This document shows, in pieces, positions 8,108-20,225 of a stretch of DNA of 63,960 nucleotides (position 1 is the first letter of the stretch; each line of letters opens with the position of its first letter). The position numbers and the translations under genes were made by a program. The notes beneath the pieces were generated by a model. It was not told the origin of the DNA. It did not search any database and saw only the letters and a program-made list of their open reading frames with translations. Source of the DNA: Pseudomonadota bacterium (GTDB lineage: Bacteria; Pseudomonadota; Gammaproteobacteria; Acidiferrobacterales; UBA6901); the NCBI GenBank assembly GCA_021785795.1, contig JAJYEK010000006.1, forward strand, positions 1 to 63,960. Reading direction: 5' to 3'.

Positions 8108-9433
8108 ATGCAAGTATCTGTTGAAGCCACCGGCGGGTTGGGTCGGAGGATGACTGTCGCGCTCCCCGCAGAACGGCTCGAAAGTGAAGTGTCGGCTCGC
8201 CTGCAGCGCATTTTGAGAACGTCCCGTTTGCCGGGTTTCCGTCCCGGTAAAGCGCCTATGAAGCTCGTGGAGGCGCATTATGCGGGCAAGGTCATGGAGG
8301 AAGTTGCCGGGGACCTGATTCAGTCGAGTTTCTACGAGGCCGTTGTCGGACAGGGCCTCAAGCCGGCCGGCGGGCCGACCGTGGAATCGCGCCTGATCGA
8401 GCGCGGCCAGGCACTGCAGTACACGGTGGTGTTCGAGGTATACCCCGAGGTGCGCAAGCTGGACATTGCCGGCTTGCGGGTTGAGCGGCCGGCAAGCAGC
8501 ATTGCTGAAGAAGATATCGACCAGACGATTGAATCGCTGCGCAAGCAGCGCGTGACCTGGGCCGCCGTTCAGCGTGCTGCCCGCAACGGCGACCGCCTGG
8601 TGATCGACTTCGAGGGACGCAAGGGCGGCGTACCGTTTGAAGGCGGGCACGCCAGCGGTTTCCGTCTGATCCTGGGCGACCGGACCCTGGTGGATGGTTT
8701 CGAGGCGGGCCTCGTCGGAGCGATGCCCGGCGAAACCCGCAAGGTGGCGGTGCAGTTCCCGGCAGATTACCGCGACGCCTCGCTGGCCGGACAGGAAGTG
8801 GATTTCGAAGTGCGCGTCGGCACGATTGAAGAGCCTGTGCTGCCCGCCGTCGACGCCGAGTTTGCGCGCGGGTTCGGAGTCCAGGACGGGAGCGTGGATA
8901 CGTTGCGGGCAGAGGTGCGGGCAAGCCTCGAGCGTGAGCTGCGGGACCAGGTTCGGGTACGGGTCCGTGATCAGGTATTCGATCTGCTGCTGCAGCAGAA
9001 TGACTTGCCGGTCCCGAGCGCCCTGGAGCAGGCCGAAGTCGACCGGCTGATGGCCCTCGCCGCGGACAATCTTGAGGCGCAGGGCATTTCCCGGAGTCGT
9101 GTCCCGCAGGACCGTGCGCGCTACGCCGACGAGGCCCGGCGCCGGGTGGCGCTTGGCCTTATTCTGGCGGAGATCGTCAAGTCGCGCGGGCTGGTGGCTG
9201 ATCCCTCGCAGGTGCGGGCGCGGGTCGAGCATCTGGCCAGCAGCTACGAATCGCCGCAGGAATTCATCGAGTGGCATTACGCAGAACCGGATCGTCTTTC
9301 GCAGATCGAATCCCTGGTTTTGGAGGAGCAGGTCGTTGCCGTCCTGCTGGAAACCGCCGACGTCGCCGACAGTCCGGTGACGTTTGGAGAGCTGTTGGGG
9401 CGCAAGAGTGTCGGTCAGCGCGACGGCGAGTAG
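8108..9433 (+). CDS. tig: Trigger factor (ribosome-associated chaperone)
   Basis: Tig binds the ribosome exit tunnel and shields nascent chains. The 441-residue protein has the ribosome-binding signature LPGFRPGKAP at about residues 40-50. A central FKBP-like domain (GDRLVIDFEGRKGG, DGFEAGLVGAMPGE) and a helical C-terminal chaperone domain with the AEVDRLM arm follow. A TTG directly precedes the ATG; the ATG start gives the family-typical MQVSVEATGGLGRR. It heads the conserved order tig-clpP-clpX-lon. Confidence 0.97.
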   Translation: MQVSVEATGGLGRRMTVALPAERLESEVSARLQRILRTSRLPGFRPGKAPMKLVEAHYAGKVMEEVAGDLIQSSFYEAVVGQGLKPAGGPTVESRLIERGQALQYTVVFEVYPEVRKLDIAGLRVERPASSIAEEDIDQTIESLRKQRVTWAAVQRAARNGDRLVIDFEGRKGGVPFEGGHASGFRLILGDRTLVDGFEAGLVGAMPGETRKVAVQFPADYRDASLAGQEVDFEVRVGTIEEPVLPAVDAEFARGFGVQDGSVDTLRAEVRASLERELRDQVRVRVRDQVFDLLLQQNDLPVPSALEQAEVDRLMALAADNLEAQGISRSRVPQDRARYADEARRRVALGLILAEIVKSRGLVADPSQVRARVEHLASSYESPQEFIEWHYAEPDRLSQIESLVLEEQVVAVLLETADVADSPVTFGELLGRKSVGQRDGE

Positions 9434-9454
9434 AGGTTTGAGTTGGAGACAGGC

Positions 9455-10090
9455 ATGAGCATGAACGAATTTAACCGTAACCCGGGCGCGCTGGAGACTC
9501 GCGGGCTGGGGCTGGTTCCGATGGTGATCGAGTCTACCGGCCGCGGCGAGCGTGCATACGACATCTATTCACGCATGCTCAAGGAGCGCCTCGTGTTTCT
9601 CGTCGGGCCGATTGAGGATCACATGGCGAATCTGGTCGTGGCCCAACTGCTTTTCCTGGAATCGGAAAATCCCGACAAGGACATTCACCTGTACATCAAC
9701 TCGCCTGGCGGGGCAGTCAATGCCGGCCTGGCGATCTACGATACGATGCAGTTTATCAAGCCCGATGTCAGCACGGTCTGCATCGGCCAGGCGGCCAGCA
9801 TGGGCGCGCTGCTGCTGGCCGGCGGGGCAAAAGGCAAGCGGTTCTGCCTGCCCCACGCGCGCATGATGATTCACCAGCCTCTGGGCGGATTTCAAGGACA
9901 GGCTACCGACATAGACATCCATGCTCGCGAAATCCTGCGGGTGCGGGAGCGCCTCAATCACATTCTGGCCGGTCATACCGGGCAAAATCTTGCGAAGATT
10001 GAGCAGGATACCGAGCGCGACAACTTCATGGACGGCTCGGAGGCGATGGCTTACGGCCTGATCGATTCGGTGATCGAAAAGCGCGCCTGA
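9455..10090 (+). CDS. clpP: ATP-dependent Clp protease proteolytic subunit
   Basis: ClpP forms the tetradecameric serine protease chamber used by ClpX. The catalytic triad is visible: Ser in [14 protein letters not shown], His in [11 protein letters not shown] and Asp in TERDNFMDG. The ATG at 9455 is preferred (211 residues) because GGAG at 9445-9448 is correctly spaced; the upstream TTG at 9443 would give only four extra residues. It lies 21 bases behind tig and 110 bases ahead of the clpX start. Confidence 0.97.
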   Translation: MSMNEFNRNPGALETRGLGLVPMVIESTGRGERAYDIYSRMLKERLVFLVGPIEDHMANLVVAQLLFLESENPDKDIHLYINSPGGAVNAGLAIYDTMQFIKPDVSTVCIGQAASMGALLLAGGAKGKRFCLPHARMMIHQPLGGFQGQATDIDIHAREILRVRERLNHILAGHTGQNLAKIEQDTERDNFMDGSEAMAYGLIDSVIEKRA

Positions 10091-10200
10091 ACGAGTTATG
10101 CTATATAGAAGATAAGGACAAAAACAGGCGGTGAGGCTTGCAATTGGCGGTGTGAGCATGCATTTTGTGGGTAACCCTCCAGGGCTATAGCGAGGCTGAG

Positions 10201-11502
<1,302 letters not shown>

Positions 11503-11504
11503 TC

Positions 11505-11543
11505 AAGCCTGGCAGGCCGGCGCCCGCCGGTGTGCCAGGCTTT
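11505..11543 (+). terminator. Rho-independent terminator after clpX
   Basis: AAGCCTGGCA (11505-11514) pairs with TGCCAGGCTT (11533-11542) around a GC-rich loop. TTT and a further T5 run follow at 11541-11555. It separates the clp genes from lon. Confidence 0.75.
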
Positions 11544-11577
11544 CCCGCTGTTTTTACAGTGGTTTTCCGGTGCGGCT

Positions 11578-11603
11578 ATTGAAATCGCGTGCGAATGTCC
11601 CCA
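11578..11603 (+). promoter_or_regulatory. Heat-shock (sigma-32-like) promoter of lon
   Basis: ATTGAAA at 11578-11584 and CCCCA at 11599-11603 are separated by 14 bases. This matches the sigma-32 pattern CTTGAAA-N11..16-CCCCAT with few deviations. It lies about 130 bases before the lon start. Confidence 0.6.
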
Positions 11604-11731
11604 GACTATCCCAATTACAGTTGCCGGACAGGACCGCCAAGCCTGACAGCGAGCGAGGAGCGGTGGGTCCGGCATGATCGTGCACTGGCCGGCGCGCCTG
11701 AATCGCCAGAACTGAGGTATTTCGTTTATAT

Positions 11732-14161
11732 ATGACGCAGGAAATCAAACTCCAGGCCGCCGGTGGTTCGGCGATCACACTCCCGGTGCTTCCGTTACGG
11801 GACGTGGTAGTGTTCCCATACATGGTCATCCCGCTCTTTGTCGGCCGCAAGAAGTCGATCAAGGCGCTCGAGCAGGCCATGGAATCCGGCAAGCAGATCA
11901 TGCTTGCCGCGCAGAAAAGCGCTTCGGATGACGATCCGGCCCCGGAGCAGATCCACGAGATAGGCACTATCGCCAGCATTCTGCAGCTGCTCAAGCTGCC
12001 GGATGGCACCGTCAAGGTGCTGGTCGAGGGCGAACAGCGCGCCAAGGTCCAGGAGTTCGTCGAGACCACGGAGTTCTTTTCGGCGCAGGTGGTGATGCTC
12101 ACCTCGGAGACGGTGGAGGACAAGGAAGGCGAGGCGCTCATGCGTTCGGTGCTCGCCGAGTTCGACCAGTACGTCAAGCTCAACATGAAGATCCCGCCGG
12201 AACTGCTTACCTCTCTCGCGGGAATCGACGATCCGGGGCGTCTGGCCGATGCCATCGCCGCACACCTCAGTTTGAAAATCGAGGAGAAGCAGCAGATCCT
12301 CGAGATGCAGGGTGTGCGCGAGCGTCTGGAACACATTCTCGGCGTCATGGAGACGGAGATCGACCTCCTTCAAGTAGAAAAGCGCATCCGCGGCCGGGTC
12401 AAGCGCCAGATGGAAAAGAGCCAGCGCGAGTACTATTTGAACGAACAGATGAAGGCGATCCAGAAGGAGCTCGGCGAGCTCGAGGAGGCGCCCAACGAGG
12501 CTGAGGAGTTGGCCCAGAAGATCGAGAAGGCCGGCATGCCTAAGGAGGCCCGCGAGAAGGCGCAGGCCGAACTCAACAAGCTGAAAATGATGTCGCCCAT
12601 GGCGGCAGAAGCCACCGTGGTGCGGAACTATATCGACTGGCTGCTCAATGTGCCCTGGAAAAAGCGCACCAAGATCCGCAAAGACCTGGCGGCCGCCGAG
12701 AAGATACTCGAGGCGGATCATTATGGTCTCGAGAAAGTCAAAGAACGGATTCTCGAGTATCTGGCCGTTCAGCAGCGCGTCAACAAGCTGAAGGGTCCGA
12801 TCCTGTGCCTGGTGGGTCCTCCGGGAGTAGGCAAGACCTCGCTCGGCCATTCGCTGGCGCGCGCAACCAACCGCAAGTTCGTGCGCATGTCGCTCGGCGG
12901 CGTGCGTGACGAGGCCGAAATACGCGGCCACCGCAGGACCTATATCGGGTCGCTGCCCGGCAAGATCGTCCAGAACATGGCCAAGGTAAAGGTGCGCAAT
13001 CCGCTGTTCATGCTCGATGAGGTGGACAAGATGTCGATGGATTTCCGCGGCGATCCATCTTCCGCGCTGCTGGAGGTTCTCGACCCGGAGCAGAACCACG
13101 CTTTCGGCGACCATTATCTCGAGGTGGATTACGATTTGTCCGATGTCATGTTCGTCGCCACCGCCAACAGCCTGAACATTCCGGCTCCGCTGCTTGATCG
13201 CATGGAGGTCATCCGCCTCTCGGGCTATACCGAGGACGAGAAGGTCAATATTGCGATGCGTTATCTCGTTTCCAAGCAGCGCAAGAATAACGGCCTGAAG
13301 GAATCGGAGATCTCAATTTCCGACAGCGCGGTACGGGATATCGTGCGTTACTACACGCGCGAGGCGGGCGTGCGCAGCCTCGAGCGCGAGATTTCCAAGA
13401 TTTTCCGGAAGGTGGCCAAGGAATTGCTGCTGGGGAAGAAACGCACCAAGGTCACGGTGACCGCCAAGAACCTGGAGAAGTACCTGGGGGTACGGCGCTA
13501 CCGCTACGGTGTGGCCGAGCAGACCAATCAGGTCGGACAAGTCACTGGACTGGCGTGGACCGAGGTCGGCGGGGAGTTGCTGACCGTCGAGAGCATTATC
13601 GTTCCCGGCAAGGGCAGGCTTACGATCACCGGCAAACTCGGCGATGTGATGCAGGAGTCGATTCAGGCGGCCATGAGCGTGGTGCGCAGCCGTGCGGCGG
13701 CGCTCGGCATTCCGGTGGACTTCTACCAGAAGCACGATTTCCACGTCCATGTGCCCGAAGGTGCCACGCCGAAGGACGGACCGAGCGCGGGTATCGCGAT
13801 GTGCACCGCGATGGTGTCGGCCCTCACGCGCATCCCGGTACGGGCGGACGTTGCCATGACCGGAGAGATCACGTTGCGCGGAGAGGTGCTGCCGATCGGG
13901 GGGCTCAAGGAGAAGCTGCTTGCCGCGCATCGTGGCGGCATCAAGATCGTGGTGATCCCGGAGGAAAACCGCAAGGATCTGGCAGATATTCCGAAGAATG
14001 TTCGGGAAGGCCTCGATATCCGTCCGTATCGCTGGATTGATCAGGTGCTCGAGACGGCGCTGGAGCGGCCGCCAGAACCTCTCAAGGAGCCGGAGGCGAG
14101 CCCACCGTCGGAAGCTGGCGACGACAAATCGGAAGCGGCCAAGGCTGTGACGACGCACTGA
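11732..14161 (+). CDS. lon: ATP-dependent Lon protease
   Basis: Lon degrades misfolded and regulatory proteins. The 809-residue protein has the N-terminal LON substrate domain ([20 protein letters not shown]) and a coiled helical middle. The AAA+ module follows, with Walker [11 protein letters not shown] and Walker [12 protein letters not shown]. The C-terminal serine protease domain carries the catalytic Ser in [10 protein letters not shown] and the Lys in [14 protein letters not shown]. The length is typical. A sigma-32-like promoter upstream and the clpX/hupB neighbours fit the canonical heat-shock locus. Confidence 0.98.
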   Translation: MTQEIKLQAAGGSAITLPVLPLRDVVVFPYMVIPLFVGRKKSIKALEQAMESGKQIMLAAQKSASDDDPAPEQIHEIGTIASILQLLKLPDGTVKVLVEGEQRAKVQEFVETTEFFSAQVVMLTSETVEDKEGEALMRSVLAEFDQYVKLNMKIPPELLTSLAGIDDPGRLADAIAAHLSLKIEEKQQILEMQGVRERLEHILGVMETEIDLLQVEKRIRGRVKRQMEKSQREYYLNEQMKAIQKELGELEEAPNEAEELAQKIEKAGMPKEAREKAQAELNKLKMMSPMAAEATVVRNYIDWLLNVPWKKRTKIRKDLAAAEKILEADHYGLEKVKERILEYLAVQQRVNKLKGPILCLVGPPGVGKTSLGHSLARATNRKFVRMSLGGVRDEAEIRGHRRTYIGSLPGKIVQNMAKVKVRNPLFMLDEVDKMSMDFRGDPSSALLEVLDPEQNHAFGDHYLEVDYDLSDVMFVATANSLNIPAPLLDRMEVIRLSGYTEDEKVNIAMRYLVSKQRKNNGLKESEISISDSAVRDIVRYYTREAGVRSLEREISKIFRKVAKELLLGKKRTKVTVTAKNLEKYLGVRRYRYGVAEQTNQVGQVTGLAWTEVGGELLTVESIIVPGKGRLTITGKLGDVMQESIQAAMSVVRSRAAALGIPVDFYQKHDFHVHVPEGATPKDGPSAGIAMCTAMVSALTRIPVRADVAMTGEITLRGEVLPIGGLKEKLLAAHRGGIKIVVIPEENRKDLADIPKNVREGLDIRPYRWIDQVLETALERPPEPLKEPEASPPSEAGDDKSEAAKAVTTH

Positions 14162-14456
14162 TGCACGTCGGCACCGTTGCGCCGACGCGCTGCAATTCTC
14201 CCGCGCGCCCTGGCGGGAGGATAGCGCGGCGGTTTTCGTTGTGTTATTGTGAATCGCGCCGAAAATTAAGGGCGGACATGCGTGGCCGGGGGAATGGAAC
14301 CCACCGTGACAGATCCGTTCGTGACGCTGACAATTCCTCCGGCACAGAATGCGCGGTGGACGCGTCGGGGCGTTGGTGCCGGTGGTCGGTGTGGCGGCGG
14401 CAGATGCGCCGGCAGCGTACCATGACATCTGGTGCATTCATCTAGGGGAAAGGAAA

Positions 14457-14729
14457 ATGAATAAAGCCGAACTGGTCGACAAAATCATCGAAGCAACGGA
14501 TCTGAACAAGGCTTCGGCATCGCGGGCAGTGGACGCGGTGTTCGATTCGATCTCGAGCGCCTTGAAGGGCGGTGATCAGGTCACGATTGTCGGGTTTGGA
14601 ACCTTTTCGGTGAGCAGCCGCGCCGAGCGTACCGGACGGAATCCGCAAACCGGTGAATCCATCAGGATTCCCGCTTCGAAGAACCCCAAGTTCAAGGCTG
14701 GTAAAGGCCTGAAGGATGCCGTAAACTAG
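14457..14729 (+). CDS. hupB: DNA-binding protein HU-beta
   Basis: HU is a nucleoid protein that bends DNA. It is 90 residues, starts [10 protein letters not shown], and carries the HU signature [20 protein letters not shown] and C-terminal [20 protein letters not shown] directly upstream of 14457 supports this start; the open frame extends about 36 codons further but without conservation. It lies in its standard place behind lon. Confidence 0.97.
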   Translation: MNKAELVDKIIEATDLNKASASRAVDAVFDSISSALKGGDQVTIVGFGTFSVSSRAERTGRNPQTGESIRIPASKNPKFKAGKGLKDAVN

Positions 14730-14738
14730 CGCACCTTT

Positions 14739-14814
14739 GGGTGCTTAGCTCAGCTGGTAGAGCGTCGCCCTTACAAGGCGAATGTCGGGGGTTCGAACCC
14801 CTCAGCACCCACCA
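14739..14814 (+). tRNA. tRNA-Val (anticodon TAC)
   Basis: GGGTGCT pairs with AGCACCC, and the anticodon loop CTTACAA gives TAC. CCA is encoded. It begins nine bases after the hupB stop codon, so it may be cut from the same transcript. Confidence 0.97.
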
Positions 14815-14837
14815 CGTTGTAGCGGAACAAAAGACCT

Positions 14838-14914
14838 GGAGTGGTAGTTCAGTTGGTTAGAATACCGGCCTGTCACGCCGGGGGTCGCGGGTTCGAGTCC
14901 CGTCCACTCCGCCA
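14838..14914 (+). tRNA. tRNA-Asp (anticodon GTC)
   Basis: GGAGTGG pairs with CCACTCC, and the anticodon stem CCGGC/GCCGG encloses CTGTCAC. CCA is encoded. A terminator follows. Confidence 0.97.
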
Positions 14915-14921
14915 GTGGCTC

Positions 14922-14950
14922 AAAGGGCGAGTGGTGGCACTCGCCCTTTT
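14922..14950 (+). terminator. Rho-independent terminator after tRNA-Asp
   Basis: AAAGGGCGAGTG (14922-14933) pairs with CACTCGCCCTTT (14938-14949) around GTGG, followed by TTTTCC. This perfect 12-bp stem ends the hupB/tRNA transcript. Confidence 0.85.
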
Positions 14951-15039
14951 CCTTGTCGGCAGCTTTGATACCCGCACACAGGTCGGAGCGGGGCGTGCAG
15001 CGCAGAAGCGCGTACGCGCATCAACAGGATCCTGACAAC

Positions 15040-16956
15040 ATGCTTACGGCCATCCACGAAAAGACCCAGGGCTGGATTACGGGGATCATCCTCGGCCTGC
15101 TCACGATACCGTTTGCGCTGTGGGGCGTCAGTTCGTACTTCGAGTACACCGGTACGACCAACGTCGCGACTGTGGATGGAAAGGACATCAGCGTTGCGGT
15201 CTACCGCAGCGCTCTGGAGCGCCAGCAGGCAATACTCGAGCAGGCGATGGGCCGGGAGTTCGACCCGCGTGTCATCGAATCCACGAAATTCAAGGAGCAG
15301 GTGCTCAACAGCCTCATCGACCGCATGCTGCTCGATCGCGCGGCGGCGTCACAGGGTTACCGCATCAGCAATACCGATCTCGCCGAATATATACGGCACG
15401 CTTCGCAGTTCCGCAGCGGCGGCAGATTCGATCCCCGGCTCTACAGCCGCTTCGTGGAGAACAGCGGATACGGAGTCCAGCAGTTTGAGGCGCGCGTGCG
15501 GGAGGAGCGGATACGCCAGCAGATGGAATCGGGGCTCGTCGCCGGCACGATTATCACCGACGGCGATCTGGCAAACCTGGTCAGGCTGATGGGTGAGAAG
15601 CGGGTAGCGTCTTATGCCGTGCTCAAGCCGCAACGGTTCATGGCGCAGGCGACGGTCACTCCCGCGCAGATCAAGGCCTACTACGCTGCCCATCTGGGCC
15701 GGTACAAAACCCCGGAGGAGGTCCGCGTACAGTACGTTGAGCTCTCTGCTGCCAACCTGGCGAAGACCCTCAAGCCTACCGAACAGCAGTTGCGGCAGTC
15801 CTATGAAAACAACATTGCCCGCTACACTACCCCTGAACAGAGGCGCGCCAGTCATATCCTCATAGCACTTCCTCCGAATGCCTCGCCGCAGGCTGCGCGC
15901 AAGGCCCTGGCCGAGGCGCAAAGTATCCGCACGCGTCTCCTGCACGGCGCCAATTTCGGCAAATTGGCGAGGGAATATTCGGCGGATACCGTGTCCGCTG
16001 CCAAGGGCGGGGATCTCGGGTTCGTTACGCCCGGTTCGCTCGAAAAGAGCTTCGTCACGGCGCTGTTCAGCCTCAAGAAGCCCGGGGATATCAGCGAGCC
16101 GGTGCGCACCAGTTTCGGCTACCACATCATCGAGCTGACCGCGATCCGGCCGGCAGAGACCGTTCCCTTTGCCAAGGCGCGGGCCCGGGTCGCGGCCGAC
16201 TGGCGCGAGCGCCACGCGATCGACCAGTATTACAGCGAGTCCGAGCGGTTCCGCAACCTGATATTCGAGCAGTCCGACAGCCTGGCTCCGGCGGCGAAAG
16301 CCTTCGGGCTCACGGTCGAGGAGAGCGGCTGGTTTTCGCGCTCGGGTGGCGCGGGCATTGCGGCCAATCCGAAAGTCGTGGCAGCGGCGTTTGATCCGGA
16401 CGTGCTTTCCCAGGGACATAACAGTCACGGCATCAGGCTCGGGTCCCATATGCTGCTTGCGATCCGCGATGTCGGCCATCGGCCGGCCTCTATCCGACCG
16501 CTGGTGGCGGTAAGCGACCAGATCCGGCAAAGCCTGCTGATGAAGGCGGCGCTGGTCCGGGCCAGGCAGGAGGAGGCTAAGGCGCTCCAGTCCCTGAACC
16601 AGGGCGCGTCCCTGGCGGCGGTCGCGAATCGCGACGGACTCCAGGTCATCGGTCCGGTCACGGTCACGCGCAGTACGGCGGGAGATCTGCCCCCGGCCCT
16701 CGTCGAGGCGCTGTTCGGCGCCGGCAAGCCGGCCGGCACCCGCCCCGTGTATGGCGGGGCCGATCTGGGGGATGGAGGTTACGCCGTGTTCGCAGTCAGC
16801 AAGGTGGAACCAGGCAGCATGGCCACGGCGACGAAAGCACTCAAGGACAGGGCGGCCGGCATGCTGGCCCAGCGCCGCGGCAGCGACTACATCGCCGACT
16901 ATCTGAACGGCCTGCGGCAGAAGGCGAAAATCAAGATCTACCGCAAGCGCCTCTAG
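15040..16956 (+). CDS. ppiD: Periplasmic folding chaperone / peptidyl-prolyl isomerase PpiD
   Basis: A 638-residue membrane-anchored SurA/PpiD-type protein. It has one N-terminal transmembrane helix (WITGIILGLLTIPFALWGV, residues 11-29), a SurA_N-like helical domain, a parvulin domain (RRASHILIALP to FGYHIIELT, about residues 265-370), and a second helical C-terminal region. PpiD sits at the SecYEG exit and assists outer-membrane protein folding. The ATG at 15040 with AGGA upstream is used instead of the longer open frame that begins inside the preceding terminator. fabI is convergent behind it, as in many gammaproteobacteria. Confidence 0.93.
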   Translation: MLTAIHEKTQGWITGIILGLLTIPFALWGVSSYFEYTGTTNVATVDGKDISVAVYRSALERQQAILEQAMGREFDPRVIESTKFKEQVLNSLIDRMLLDRAAASQGYRISNTDLAEYIRHASQFRSGGRFDPRLYSRFVENSGYGVQQFEARVREERIRQQMESGLVAGTIITDGDLANLVRLMGEKRVASYAVLKPQRFMAQATVTPAQIKAYYAAHLGRYKTPEEVRVQYVELSAANLAKTLKPTEQQLRQSYENNIARYTTPEQRRASHILIALPPNASPQAARKALAEAQSIRTRLLHGANFGKLAREYSADTVSAAKGGDLGFVTPGSLEKSFVTALFSLKKPGDISEPVRTSFGYHIIELTAIRPAETVPFAKARARVAADWRERHAIDQYYSESERFRNLIFEQSDSLAPAAKAFGLTVEESGWFSRSGGAGIAANPKVVAAAFDPDVLSQGHNSHGIRLGSHMLLAIRDVGHRPASIRPLVAVSDQIRQSLLMKAALVRARQEEAKALQSLNQGASLAAVANRDGLQVIGPVTVTRSTAGDLPPALVEALFGAGKPAGTRPVYGGADLGDGGYAVFAVSKVEPGSMATATKALKDRAAGMLAQRRGSDYIADYLNGLRQKAKIKIYRKRL

Positions 16957-16982
16957 CGTCCAGGCCAGGGTACTGCGAGGGG

Positions 16983-17771
16983 TCAGGCAAAGGCGTGGCC
17001 GAAGCCAACCGTATTGAACCCGGCATCCACATAAGTGATTTCGCCGGTGATGCCGGAGGCCAGGTCGGAGCACAGGAACGCCGCAGCATTGCCCACCTCC
17101 TCGATGGTCACCCCGCGTCCGAGCGGCGTCGATTTCTCGTAGTATTCCTGCATTTTCCTGAAATCGCTGATTCCGGCGGCGGCCAGGGTGCGGATTGGTC
17201 CGGCGGATATGCCGTTTACCCGGATACCCTCCGGACCGAGCGATTGCGCGAGGTAGCGCACGTTGGCCTCGAGGCTTGCCTTGGCCAGCCCCATGACATT
17301 GTAATGGGGGATGGAACGCACCGCGCCGATATAGGACAGGGTGAGCAGGGCGCCTGCCCGTCCGGCCATCAAGGGACGTCCGGCCTTGGCCAGGGCGGCG
17401 AAGCTGTAGGAGCTGATCTCGTGCGCGGTGAGGAACCCGGAGCGGGTCACGGCGTCTATGTAGGAGCCGCTCAGTTCTTCGCGCGGGGCGTAAGCAACCG
17501 AATGCACGATGATATCCATGCGATCCCAGTGCCGGGCGAGGCCGTTGAAGACTTCCTGGATCTGCGCGTCGCTGCCGACGTCGCAGGGCAGGACAATCGA
17601 GGATGTGGTTTCATCGGCGAGTTTCTGGACCCGTGACAGGAGCTTCTCGTTCTGGTACGTATACGCGAGCTCGGCGCCTTCCCGATGCATGGCCTTGGCT
17701 ATGCCGCTCGCAATGGAGCGTTCGCTTGCGACGCCGACAATCAGCGCCCGTTTTCCGGCGAGGAATCCCAT
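16983..17771 (-). CDS. fabI: Enoyl-ACP reductase (NADH)
   Basis: FabI performs the last reduction in each fatty-acid elongation cycle. The 262-residue protein is a short-chain dehydrogenase-like fold with the FabI cofactor loop [16 protein letters not shown]. It has the atypical catalytic pair Tyr-x6-Lys in YNVMGLAK, and ends [10 protein letters not shown]. The length matches E. coli FabI (262). The ABC importer operon is divergent, 261 bases away. Confidence 0.96.
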   Translation of the reverse strand: MGFLAGKRALIVGVASERSIASGIAKAMHREGAELAYTYQNEKLLSRVQKLADETTSSIVLPCDVGSDAQIQEVFNGLARHWDRMDIIVHSVAYAPREELSGSYIDAVTRSGFLTAHEISSYSFAALAKAGRPLMAGRAGALLTLSYIGAVRSIPHYNVMGLAKASLEANVRYLAQSLGPEGIRVNGISAGPIRTLAAAGISDFRKMQEYYEKSTPLGRGVTIEEVGNAAAFLCSDLASGITGEITYVDAGFNTVGFGHAFA

Positions 17772-18032
17772 GGCGAATTACCCGTATCAATCACTGTATG
17801 GAGTACGGCCGACAACGGTTCTGCGACCATCGCCGGACGAGACGAAGGCGCTACACTACCGGAATTCGGCGCAGGCTGGAAGGGACGGGCCCGGGGACGC
17901 AGAACGGGCGGCGGAGGTTCGCGGAATCGGGCGACGGAGTTTCTTTCGTCTGTCGCGCTGCGGTGTCTGCAGGCCCCGGCGGTTGCGGCCCGACCAGCCG
18001 GTCTGCCACGGTCCCCGGATCGCCGCCACGGC

Positions 18033-20225
18033 ATGAGTAAGGCGACGGGGCGATTGCGGCGGGTTGCAGGCTTGCTGGGGCTGTTCGTGCTCCTGCTCGC
18101 GCGGGCACAGCCGCTGTGGGCGCAGTGGAACGACCCCTATCCGGAGCGGGATAGCGGCAAGAACATCCTATATGCTGCGTTCACAGAGCGCCCCAAGCGT
18201 CTCGATCCGGCCCAGGCTTACAATGCTGACGAGTACGCGATCATCGGACAGATCTACGAGCCGCCATTTGAGTACCAGTATCTGCTGCGACCCTATACCC
18301 TGGTGCCGCTGACGGCGCGGTCGATTCCCCGGCCGGTCTATCTCGACCGCCTGGGCCGACGCCTGCCAGCGGATGCGCCCACCAGTCGGATCGCCTATAG
18401 CGTCTACACCATACACCTCCGTTCTGGCATCATGTATCAGCCGTCTCCCTGTTTTGCGCGCGATGCCTCCGGCCGGCACCTGTACCAGTCGCTGACACCA
18501 GCCCAGCTGCGGGGCATCAGGACCATAGCGGGATTCCGGCACACCGGCACCCGTGAGCTGGTGGCGGCCGATTACGTGTACGAAATCAAGCGTCTCGCCA
18601 GTCCCTGGGTGCAGTCTCCGCTGTTCAGCGTGCTTCGCCACTACATCGTCGGATTCAACCGGTTCGCCCGCACTGTCGGGCATCTGCGTGCAACCCTGCC
18701 CAAAGTGGACGGCAAGCCGCCGTATATCGATCTGGCGCGCATTCCGATGGCCGGCGTGAAGGTGCTCGGGCGCTACACCTACAGTATCGAGATACGCGGC
18801 AAGTACCCGCAGTTCCTCTACTGGATGGCGATGCCGTTCTTTGCCCCCATGCCGCCTGAAGCCGACCGCTTTTTCTCGCAGCCCGGCATGGCGAAGCGGG
18901 ATCTGACGCTCGACTGGTACGCAGTGGGCACCGGACCCTACATGCTGACCGTCAACAATCCAGCGCGCGAAATGATCCTGGAACGCAATCCCAACTACCA
19001 CCCGGATTTCTATCCGCGACGGGGCGAGCCGTCGGACGCCAAGGACGGATTGCTGAAGGACGCAGGCAAGCGCCTGCCGTTTATCAAGCGAATTGTGTTC
19101 ATCCGGGAACGGGAGGACATACCGTACTGGGACAAGTTCCTGCAGGGCTATTACGACGAGTCCGGAGTGAGCGCCGAGAGCTTCAACCAGGTGGTGCAAT
19201 TTTCGGCTGCCGGCCAGGCGCGACTCAGCCCCTCGATGCACGCCAAGGGCATCCGCCTCGCTACCGGCACGGCGCCCTCGATATACTACTACGGTTTCAA
19301 CATGCTCGACCCGGTCGTGGGGGGCTATTCGCGGCGCAGCCGCCTGCTGCGTCGCGCGATCTCGATCGCAATCAACACCAGCCAGTACATCTCGATTTTC
19401 CGAAACGGCCGGGGCATCCCGGCGCAGAGCCCCCTGCCTCCCGGGATATTCGGCTACCAGTCGGGCTGCGCTGGACGCGATCCATACGTGTACGACTGTG
19501 TCGACGGCCGCATCCATCGCAAGCCGATCGCCGTGGCGCGCCGGCTCCTGGCCGAGGCCGGGTATCCGGACGGTCGCGACGAACGTACCGGCAAGCCGTT
19601 GCTGCTGTATTACGATACGCCCGAGGCCGGACCGGAGGCCAAGGCCCACCTCGACTGGATGCGCAAGCAGTTCCGCAAGCTCAATATCCAGCTCGTGGTC
19701 CGTTCGACGGACTACAACCGGTTCCAGCAGAAGATGCGCCGCGGCGAAGAGCAGATTTTCGCCTGGGGATGGAATGCCGACTATCCCGACCCGGAGGATT
19801 TCCTGTTTCTGCTCTATGGCCCCGACAGCGAAGTCGCGAACAACGGTGAAAATGCCGCCAACTACGATAACCCCCGGTTCAATCGCCTGTACAACGAGAT
19901 GCGGAACATGGATAACGGTCCGGCACGCGAAGCTATAATCAAACGCATGATCAGGCTGGTCCAGCGCGATGCTCCGTGGGTATGGGGTTACTACCCAGTG
20001 AGTTACCTGCTTCACCAGGCCTGGGTTTACAACGTCAAACCCAACTACATGGCGACCAACAGCATGAAGTACCTGCGTCTGGACCCGGCGCTGCGCGCGC
20101 ACGACCGCCGGGCCTGGAACAAGCCTGTGGTCTGGCCGCTGTGGGTCATCGTGGCGCTGCTGGCGGCTTTCCTGCTGCCCGCGGTCCTGGTCTACCGGCA
20201 GAAGGAGCGCAGGTCCCCGTTGTGA
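18033..20225 (+). CDS. Peptide ABC transporter substrate-binding protein with C-terminal membrane anchor
   Basis: A 730-residue family-5 (oligopeptide-type) binding protein. It has an N-terminal signal peptide (residues 12-32, ending AQPLWA), the family opening NILYAAFTERPKRLDPAQAY, the middle motif NPAREMILERNPNYHPD, and a late block (FAWGWNADYPDPEDFLFLL). Unusually, the C-terminus carries a hydrophobic helix (PLWVIVALLAAFLLPAVLV) followed by a basic tail, so the mature protein is probably tethered to the inner membrane. Its stop overlaps the GTG start of the first permease. Gene order SBP-permease-permease-fused ATPase resembles yejABEF. The ATG at 18033 gives the clean signal sequence. Confidence 0.88.
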   Translation: MSKATGRLRRVAGLLGLFVLLLARAQPLWAQWNDPYPERDSGKNILYAAFTERPKRLDPAQAYNADEYAIIGQIYEPPFEYQYLLRPYTLVPLTARSIPRPVYLDRLGRRLPADAPTSRIAYSVYTIHLRSGIMYQPSPCFARDASGRHLYQSLTPAQLRGIRTIAGFRHTGTRELVAADYVYEIKRLASPWVQSPLFSVLRHYIVGFNRFARTVGHLRATLPKVDGKPPYIDLARIPMAGVKVLGRYTYSIEIRGKYPQFLYWMAMPFFAPMPPEADRFFSQPGMAKRDLTLDWYAVGTGPYMLTVNNPAREMILERNPNYHPDFYPRRGEPSDAKDGLLKDAGKRLPFIKRIVFIREREDIPYWDKFLQGYYDESGVSAESFNQVVQFSAAGQARLSPSMHAKGIRLATGTAPSIYYYGFNMLDPVVGGYSRRSRLLRRAISIAINTSQYISIFRNGRGIPAQSPLPPGIFGYQSGCAGRDPYVYDCVDGRIHRKPIAVARRLLAEAGYPDGRDERTGKPLLLYYDTPEAGPEAKAHLDWMRKQFRKLNIQLVVRSTDYNRFQQKMRRGEEQIFAWGWNADYPDPEDFLFLLYGPDSEVANNGENAANYDNPRFNRLYNEMRNMDNGPAREAIIKRMIRLVQRDAPWVWGYYPVSYLLHQAWVYNVKPNYMATNSMKYLRLDPALRAHDRRAWNKPVVWPLWVIVALLAAFLLPAVLVYRQKERRSPL

